NCBI GenBank assembly: GCA_003049465.1
Contig: PYSS01000099.1
Location: 638-64,637 of the forward strand
Direction: 5' to 3'
DNA from: Magnaporthiopsis rhizophila
Lineage: Eukaryota > Ascomycota > Sordariomycetes > Magnaporthales > Magnaporthaceae
DNA length: 64,000 nt
Shown: positions 57,458 through 64,000 of the stretch, one piece after another
Position numbering within the stretch: position 1 is the stretch's first letter
How the letters are laid out: each line of letters begins with the position of its first letter
The notes under the pieces: generated by a model
Seen by the model: only the letters and a program-made list of their open reading frames with translations
Database searches by the model: none
Told to the model about the DNA's origin: nothing
Program-made: the position numbers and the translations under genes

Positions 57458-60400
57458 TCATACAGCCAGCCCAGACTCGGCCTCGTCACGCTCAAGCCTC
57501 TCCAGACCGCTGCAGACGGCTCCATAGACGCGCAGCGGCACCGCCACCTCGAAGCTCTCGCACGGCAGCGTCTCGGCCGCGACGAGCACGAGCCCGCCGC
57601 GGTCGTCGCGCGACACCTCCTCGAGCAGCGGGTGGCCCTGGTCGCCGCCGCCGTTATAGTAGCTGTTGTTGTTGATGCTCGGCGCGGCGAGTGGTGCTCG
57701 CTCCGTGCGTCTGCTGCCCGTGTCGCTGTAGTCATCGTCATCGTCCTCCTGCTCCTCATCATAATCATCGTCGCCACCGCCGCCACCATTGCTGGCATGG
57801 GGAGACGGCAACGGCGGCGGTAGATGATGATTCGCCGTGGCGACGGAGCTGGGCACGACAAACTCGAGCCGTATCTTCCACTCGAGGCTGATGCCGCTCG
57901 TCACGAACTCGGGCGTGGCCGAGACGGGGATGGTGGGGCTGAAGACGATGCGGCGCGCGTACATGGCCGCCTCGGACGACGTGGCGTACACCTTGCGCGT
58001 GACGCGGTGCACGCTGGCCTCGGACCGGAGCGCCAGGGACGGGTCAACGCGCTCGGCAGTCTCGAGCGCCGCGTGCAGCGCGTAGCACGGCACCTGCGCC
58101 TGCGAGAAGTCCACCGTCATGGTCACGACCTCGCCTAGCCGCCACGCCGGCCGCGCCAGCGTCACCACGCCGACGCGCCGCCCGTTGCGCGCAATCTCGA
58201 ACCGGTTCGCGCTCTGCTGCCCCGCCGGCGTCAGGTTGCTGCGCAGGATCGCCAGGTCGATGGCCTCCTTGGCCGGCGTGTCGGCCGCCGGGCTGTTGGG
58301 CACGATCTCGTCGAACAGAGACGACGCCGCCGAGAGCCGCCGCGTGGCGGTGGTGGCGGTGGGGGAGAGGTTGTGGCCCAGGTGGTCGACCGTGGGCGAG
58401 AGGAGGCTCTGGTGCGGCCCCTGGTTTGGCCGATGCACCAGCTCGTCCACGTAGGCCAGAAACCCGGCCATAGTCGATGACGAAGGAGGCGCTGCCGGCT
58501 TCTTCTTGGCCAGCTCCGCCGCGGCGCTCTCCTCGAGCGTGCGCACATGCGCGAGGTCCTTGAGCAGGACGTAGGGCGCCATCAGGTCGTGGCCCAGAAT
58601 CTCGCCGTGGCTGTTGACGCTCCCCAGGACGCGGAACGGCACGTCGACCGACTTGAGCTGCTGCTCCTTTGCGCCGCCCGGCCGCTGGGTGCCGACGACG
58701 AGGCTGTACGATATCTTCATGGCCTTGCCCTTGTGCGTTGGTGGCAGGCCCCTGGGCAGGCGGAACGAGTACTCGAACGTCCTGCTCTCGCCGGGGCCCA
58801 GCCGCAGGTCGACAAACAGGATGGACTGCGGGGTGGAAAGGAGCGGCACGGCCTTTGCGCCGGCGACGCCGCGCATCTCCTTGATGGTGCTGAGCTCGCC
58901 GGCCCCCAGGAGCTCGCCGATGGAGCTGGTGATGCTGCCCCAGCCAAAAGACCGCAGCAGGCCGTTCTCGCGCCGGCCGCCCGACGCCTGTGACTCGACG
59001 CCGATAACGCCGCCACCTTGACCGCCGACGGCCTTGCGCTTCACCTGCTCAAACGGCGCCAGGTCGATGAGCGAGCCGTCCAGCGTAAACGAGCCCTGGA
59101 TCTGCGCGTACCCCATCATGAGGGCCTCTGGCGCCTTCGGCCTGAGGTGGTGGTGCACCGAGAGGTTAGAGCGCTGCCGCAGGTGCAGCGGTCTGCTGCT
59201 GTTGTGGCCGCCACCACCGCCGGTTGTCCTGTGAGGTAGCGTCGTGACGTACTCGGACGCGAGCGTCTCGGTCGAGTTGTTACTGACTGAGTAGAACCCG
59301 CCGTCGGTACTGCTGCGGGGTGTCCCCGAGATGCTCGACGTGGAGAGCACCCGCGCGGCCGCTGCTGCCGCCCCTGCGAGGGCGTCACTCTCGTTGATGG
59401 TTGGTATTGGCTGGTCCTGGCTGTTGAAGTTGCGACTACTGCTGCGTGGGGAGTGGCCGCCCAGGGCCCCCGGCATCGGCGTTGCGTCTTGGTCTACGCG
59501 GGTCGTGGAGTCGTCTTCTGAAGTCTGCTGTAGTCGCGGTGTCTGTGTCGCGGGGAACTTGAATCCTGTGAGGGCGTCGGGAGTTGGTCGTGGCGAGGGC
59601 ACCGCGCTGCCGAGGCCGATGCCCAGTCCTGGCGTGTTTGGAGTCGTCGAGGGGCCTGAAGAGTTGGAGGGCGGGTACGAGGCGTTTAAGAGAGGTGATG
59701 GCTGTGGATGGAAGGGCGGTCGCTGGGGATGTGAGGCTGTCCAAGAACAAGAAAAAAAAAAGCATGTCAGTCGGGCGTTTGCGCTGGCCATGTCAAGATA
59801 CAGTCTAAAGTGGCGCGTACCTGAGCGAGGCCCGTTGATGGTGGGGCCGCGCGGGTTGATCTGCAGACTCGACGACCGCGCATGACCCCTATGTGGGCGC
59901 GGCGACTTCGCGGACCCAGACGAGCCGCCGCCCTGGTCGTGTCTCTGGCCCGGCGAGGATGGGGTCGGCGACCCGAGCGAGACGATGGATATAGACCTAC
60001 GGTGGCCAACACCACCACCGCCACCACCGCCGCCGCCGCCATTGCTCTGCTGCTGCTGCTGCTGTTGCTGCTGGTCCGCCTCTGCCGTCCCGCCACCGCT
60101 TGCGGCATCGCTGCTGGGCGGCCACGTCACCGAGCCGGATCGGCTACGCGCCAGCGGCGGCCCGCTGATGGACTGGCTGCTCCTGTGGCCGCCGCGAGTC
60201 ACCGCCAGGGGCGGGGCGAGGCCTGTTGACGCCGCCTTTGGCTGGTGCTGGTGGTGTTGCTGGTGCTGCTGCTGGGCTTGCCTGGCCTGCGCGGCGACGA
60301 GCAGCGGGGAGGGATGGCTCTTGCGACGATCGCTACCGCCGCTGCCGCTGTGCTGCTTGGAGGACGACGAGGGAAAGCTGGCCGAGCTTGGGGCGGCGGC

Positions 60401-60532
60401 GACGTTGCGGAAGGTGATGGTGCACTTCACCTCCTCGCCGGCGAAGACGGTCTGGTCGTGCCAGCGAACGAAGACGCGGATGGTGCTGTTGGTGCCGCCG
60501 CTGATGGCCGGCGATTCTGGCGGCGGCGCCAT
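57458..60532 (-). CDS. rgp1: Rgp1-domain protein, Ric1-Rgp1 Golgi GEF subunit
   Basis: Two exons (60532-59821 and 59736-57458) give 996 residues, longer than yeast Rgp1 because of disordered insertions, as is usual in filamentous fungi. The N-terminal arrestin-like strand IRVFVRWHDQTVFAGEEVKC, the middle segment LFVDLRLGPGESRTFEYSFR, PPTHKGKAMKISYSLVVGTQ, and the late ISLEWKIRLEFVVPS are hallmarks of the Rgp1 family. Ric1-Rgp1 activates the Rab Ypt6 for endosome-to-Golgi retrieval. Between 80 and 240 there are Ser, Gly and Gln runs; the Gln run is encoded by CTG/CAG repeats near 60048-60073. An acidic EEQEDDDDDYSD stretch lies in a loop near the C-terminus. The intron sequence could be translated through, but it has proper splice sites and a pyrimidine-rich acceptor, so I treat it as an intron. 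Confidence 0.87.
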   Translation of the reverse strand: MAPPPESPAISGGTNSTIRVFVRWHDQTVFAGEEVKCTITFRNVAAAPSSASFPSSSSKQHSGSGGSDRRKSHPSPLLVAAQARQAQQQHQQHHQHQPKAASTGLAPPLAVTRGGHRSSQSISGPPLARSRSGSVTWPPSSDAASGGGTAEADQQQQQQQQQSNGGGGGGGGGGVGHRRSISIVSLGSPTPSSPGQRHDQGGGSSGSAKSPRPHRGHARSSSLQINPRGPTINGPRSGTRHFRLYLDMASANARLTCFFFSCSWTASHPQRPPFHPQPSPLLNASYPPSNSSGPSTTPNTPGLGIGLGSAVPSPRPTPDALTGFKFPATQTPRLQQTSEDDSTTRVDQDATPMPGALGGHSPRSSSRNFNSQDQPIPTINESDALAGAAAAAARVLSTSSISGTPRSSTDGGFYSVSNNSTETLASEYVTTLPHRTTGGGGGHNSSRPLHLRQRSNLSVHHHLRPKAPEALMMGYAQIQGSFTLDGSLIDLAPFEQVKRKAVGGQGGGVIGVESQASGGRRENGLLRSFGWGSITSSIGELLGAGELSTIKEMRGVAGAKAVPLLSTPQSILFVDLRLGPGESRTFEYSFRLPRGLPPTHKGKAMKISYSLVVGTQRPGGAKEQQLKSVDVPFRVLGSVNSHGEILGHDLMAPYVLLKDLAHVRTLEESAAAELAKKKPAAPPSSSTMAGFLAYVDELVHRPNQGPHQSLLSPTVDHLGHNLSPTATTATRRLSAASSLFDEIVPNSPAADTPAKEAIDLAILRSNLTPAGQQSANRFEIARNGRRVGVVTLARPAWRLGEVVTMTVDFSQAQVPCYALHAALETAERVDPSLALRSEASVHRVTRKVYATSSEAAMYARRIVFSPTIPVSATPEFVTSGISLEWKIRLEFVVPSSVATANHHLPPPLPSPHASNGGGGGDDDYDEEQEDDDDDYSDTGSRRTERAPLAAPSINNNSYYNGGGDQGHPLLEEVSRDDRGGLVLVAAETLPCESFEVAVPLRVYGAVCSGLERLERDEAESGLAV

Positions 60533-61129
60533 TGTGCGGTCTTTTTTCTTCTTTGGGCTGGGCTCCCTCTCGACAGAAAGAGGGGAGCTTCGGGGGCTGC
60601 GTAACCCTCAGGTGGTCGCCAATGCGGTTCTGTATTGCATTGTCGCCGCTCGTCGTCGGCAGGTCGGCACGTCTGGGATTGGAGTTGAAGTCGCGTGTCC
60701 TGAAATCCGGGCCCTGCAGCTGCGGCGAGCCTTGTGGTTGAGGGCAGTGGTGGAAGCGATTCGCGCCTTTTCGATGGGCCAGCAATAGGTGTTGCGATGC
60801 TAGAGGCAGCTGCTTTCCTTTCCAATTGCTGGTCAACGTCTGGCGTCGGGCTGCCAAGCCAAGGTACCGTGCCGTACCCCAGCACCACGCCGCTGGAACA
60901 TGCGGGGCGGTGGGGGCGGGCAGCCGCTTGACGTTGGCGCTGAGCACGACCCGAGGTACAAAGAGAGAAAAAGGGTAACGTCACGACGGCCAACTCCATA
61001 CCATTAAAACCACGCAAATACCAGGTGTTATCTAAACCATCGCCTAAACAGTTAAACAAAATTCAAACCCGTCTTCTATCCCGTATAATATCCCATAACC
61101 CATCCCTTCCCCAGCCAATCCTCACCTCA
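60533..61129. promoter_or_regulatory. upstream region of rgp1 and downstream of the Dicer-like gene
   Basis: 600 bases between two genes on the minus strand. It should hold the rgp1 promoter and leader and the 3' untranslated region of the Dicer-like gene. No coding frame is supported. Confidence 0.45.
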
Positions 61130-61394
61130 CTACCCAACAATCTCCCCAACACCCTCCCATGTCCCCCCGGCCTCCTCCCACAGCCGGACCGCAACCCCCG
61201 CCACCCGCGTCTTGGCCTCCTCGCGGGTAACTCCGTCCGATACGGACGCGACGAGCCTCTTCCCGACCGTGACTGTGCACTTAAACAGCTCCTCCGGTCC
61301 AAACCCGTCGTTTTCTTCCTCCTCCCAGTCCGTCGCCGCCGCCGACGCCGCCGCTGACGACGACGACGAAGACAGCGCCGATGAGGACCGTCGA

Positions 61395-61428
<34 letters not shown>

Positions 61429-64000
61429 GCTGCCGCTTCAGCGTCACCACCTCCTCGACGGTATAGGTGACCTTGTCGCTGACCGCGAGCCGGCCGAGCT
61501 CCTCCTTGGGGTGCAGAATTTTGACGCCATCGGCGACGCAGCGCCGGAGGTACGGCAGGATCCCCGCCCGCTCCGCCACGCCGGAGCACACCTCGAGCGA
61601 GCCCGAGTCGACCCAGATGGCCCCAATGACGGCCTCGAACACGTCCGAGTAGACCTTTTGCGCCCGCAGCCGCGCTAGCAGGTCCCACGGGTACCGTCCG
61701 TCCTCCTTCATGGCCCGCCGGATCTCGCCCGACAGCGCCGCGTGCCGCCGCGCCGTCTGGTGCAGCACGGGGGTCAGCTCGCCCGACGCGTGCCGCATGA
61801 AGGCCCAGAGCGGCAGGCCCGGCTGCGGATCCGACTCCACCACGATAGGGGCTTCCTCCTCTCCTTCCCCCTCCCCCATCATGTATTCGTCATAGCCGTC
61901 CTCACTCCCGTAAAACTTCACCTTACCGCCCGTGACTACATACTGCGGCTCCGTCGGCGTTCGCCAATCCATGATGAGGAAGGCCAAAAAGTCGCCGTTG
62001 ACCATGGCGGTGCGCAGCAGGTGCATGTCCGAGTTCTCCAGCGGCGGCCTGTCATCATCGCCGCCGCCGATGGCGAAGAGCTTCTCCACCACGACACTGT
62101 CCAGTATGCTGTCACCCAGGAACTCGAGCCGTTCGAGACAGCCCGTCTCGGTGCCGGGCACGTTGTACGACGAGTGCGTCAGAGCCTCGACCAGCAGCGC
62201 CTTGTTGCGGAATGTGTAGCCCAGAAGTCTCTCGACCGGCTTCATGGTCGCCGGCAGCTCCGTGACGCACGTCGGCGCCGCCTGGTACAGGATCTCGCGG
62301 CCGAGCGCGAGGCTGCGCCAGTCCTCGTCCGGGAGGAGCAGCGAGATGCACGCCAGCGCCTTGTCCATGCCGCCCTCGATGTGCGCCGCCCCGATCAGCG
62401 CCTCCACCACGTCGGCCAGCGTCTTGGTTGATATCTCTCGCTCCGCCGCCGGCTCCTGGAGCATCCTCTTCCAACCTCGGAGCGTGTGCTGCTTCGTCAT
62501 AATGAACCGGTCTAGCCCAAAGGTGACCGCCGCCCGGCACAGCCTCGAGTTGGACACGATCCTATCTTTGATGAGACTCAGGTAACCTTCGGGGAACTGC
62601 AGGTTGTTGGCCGCACACGTGACGGACGCGCACATCTTGAGGATGGAGTCGCCCAAGAACTCTATACGCTCGTAGTTGGTCACGTTCTGCGAACCGGGCG
62701 TGCTGAGCGCCGTCACCACGAGCGCCATGTCTCTGAGTCCGAGCATCCCCAAGCGGGTCGATCTCAGCAGGTCTTCGGCCACCATATAGACCTCCATGAC
62801 GTGGACAATCGAGGGGATCAGCATGCCGAACTTCCCCATCGTCATTGTCAGGCTGTCGTCGTCCACTATGCAGTCTACAGCTGGCACAATCCGGGGATAG
62901 GGCTTCGTGTTCGCGTCCTGGGGCTCCTTGGCCCCTTGCGGCTCTTGTTGGGCATGTCCGCTGCCACCACCGAGATCAATGGCCGGCTTCAGCAGGCCGC
63001 AAAATCTAGGCCATTTCCGTACCACCAGATACGGTATGTCTTGCGGAGTCTCTTCCAGCCCCTTTTGGTGTTGTTGGACCAGGTGAAGGGACGGCTTCGA
63101 CGGCAGCCAAGCCTCGTAAATGTACACCGATGACTTCTTCTCATCTCGAACCATACGGGGACCTCCGGCGGCATGCTTTTCAGGCGAGAACGGCATGCTC
63201 CCGACCTGGGACGGCTGCAATGCAACACCGGGCCAGATGAATCGCAGGGCCTGACACTGATCATACACTGGGAAGCGGTGTCCGAACGACATGCTAAGCA
63301 GCGTTTGGGTATGGCTCAGCGCAAGGGCAGCGAGGGCGCCTTCGTCGTCTATGGCGCCGGCCTCGGAAATGACGAGGTCCGTATCCAAGCTGACAGTCCA
63401 GGGCAGCTGCGAATTCTGCGTCCAGTAGAGCTCGATGCGCGACAGGTTGGGGAACCGGAACGGCAGAAGCGCGTCGACCTCGCACATGACGGACCCTTGC
63501 TCATCGCTGAGCCGCAGGCGGCGCCGGTGCACCTCGCGCACCTCCTCCTCGTCCCACGCCGCGACGATGTCGGCCCAGGGGTTGTACTGCTCCCGCACCA
63601 TCATCATGCCAGGCCGGCCTTCGACATCGCGATTAGCGGCCAAGGCTTCCTCTCTGATGGGTAGCAGGTTCTCGTTCAGCAGCCCGGCCTTGTAAAGCAT
63701 CTTGTACGCCTGGAACGCCGCATCCTTGAAAGCGTTATTCTGCGACTTCCACCGCCGGCTGCTCTCGGCCCGCCGCAGATTCGGCGGCAGCGACACGGGC
63801 AAGAGCACGGTGGCGTACATATCGCCGCCTGGGACTTCGGTGATTAGGTACTCGGGCGACGGGTCCACGAACTGTCTCGACCCGATGACGCCGCAGAAGT
63901 GGTCCAGATGTTGCTTAGCGTCGTCGACTGTGATCTCCGCCGCCGTGTCCCTCGCTCGCAGAGGCGCCAGCGGCCCGTCCATATCGGTAGCTTCCGCCTC
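61130..64000 (-). CDS. dcl2: Dicer-like protein (DCL2 type), C-terminal part; gene continues past the right edge
   Basis: The frame is open from the stop at 61130 to the window edge, so the helicase half lies beyond 64000. What is present: a Dicer dimerisation domain (HLDHFCGVIGSRQFVDPSPE onward), a long linker, and two RNase III domains. RNase IIIa has RIEFLGDSILKMC (about 435 residues from the right edge) and DVVEALIGAAHIEGG. RNase IIIb has RLEFLGDSILDSVV and DVFEAVIGAIWVDSG. The acidic residues that bind metal are all there. A dsRNA-binding segment (SVSDGVTREEAKTRVAGVAV) is near the C-terminus. Between RNase IIIb and that segment is a Gln run from a CAG/CTG repeat followed by Ser/Ala runs. 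No intron is needed in the visible part. The spacing and the NYERIEFLGD context fit DCL2 better than DCL1. The enzyme cuts dsRNA into siRNA for quelling and antiviral defence. Confidence 0.94.
61395..61430 (-). repeat. CAG/CTG repeat encoding poly-Gln in the Dicer-like gene
   Basis: (CTG)n on the plus strand, about 11 units, encodes glutamines in the minus-strand Dicer-like protein, just after the second RNase III domain. It is in frame and followed by Ser/Ala runs. Confidence 0.9.

Noticed and set aside
1..64000. CRISPR arrays, prophages or bacterial operon features
   Set aside because: Spliceosomal introns and gene content show a fungal nuclear genome; no regularly spaced repeats were seen.

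Overview
This is a filamentous ascomycete nuclear segment, most likely from a Sordariomycete. The support is short GT-AG introns of about 50-110 bases, GC-rich third codon positions, multi-exon genes with clear Neurospora/Magnaporthe-type relatives (a 917-residue PMA1 H+-ATPase, an RRG9/neugrin protein, a DCL2-type Dicer) and an NLR-like NACHT-ankyrin locus. No tRNA, rRNA or CRISPR array was recognised. Gene models were built by hand from frame and splice-site continuity.

Layout. 0-9.6 kb: a Seb1/Nrd1 RNA-processing protein (minus), then mitochondrial citrate synthase and, 1.6 kb on, the mitochondrial citrate/oxoglutarate carrier Yhm2 (both plus). 9.6-20.0 kb: a gene-poor stretch of 10.4 kb upstream of the plasma-membrane H+-ATPase pma1 (20.0-23.5 kb). 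23.9-30.2 kb: a small ABM-fold protein, a DCAF4-like WD40 protein with a DDB1-binding box, and a DUF3425-type bZIP regulator. 30.8-41.6 kb: an accessory island holding a probable reverse-transcriptase relict, a broken NLR-like locus (membrane segment, SesB-like hydrolase, NACHT, ankyrin repeats; about eleven frame breaks), an intact ankyrin-only gene, and a secreted heptad-repeat protein with a possible deaminase-like C-terminus that is also frame-broken. 43.5-49.0 kb: a large WD40 protein with SUMO-interaction-like motifs (possibly Raf1/DIM-9-like), an AT-rich island, and RRG9. 50.8-64.0 kb: a MABP1/WDR62-like WD40 protein, argininosuccinate synthase with two 14-base exons, an Rgp1-type Golgi GEF subunit, and the C-terminal two-thirds of a Dicer-like protein running off the right edge.

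How parts may work together. Citrate synthase and Yhm2 make and move mitochondrial citrate, and pma1 next door energises the plasma membrane. The Dicer and the possible Raf1-like protein both belong to genome-defence pathways. The island at 30.8-41.6 kb looks like fast-evolving allorecognition or conflict material. Long A/T homopolymers, two containing an N, recur between genes and mark places where the assembly may be weak.
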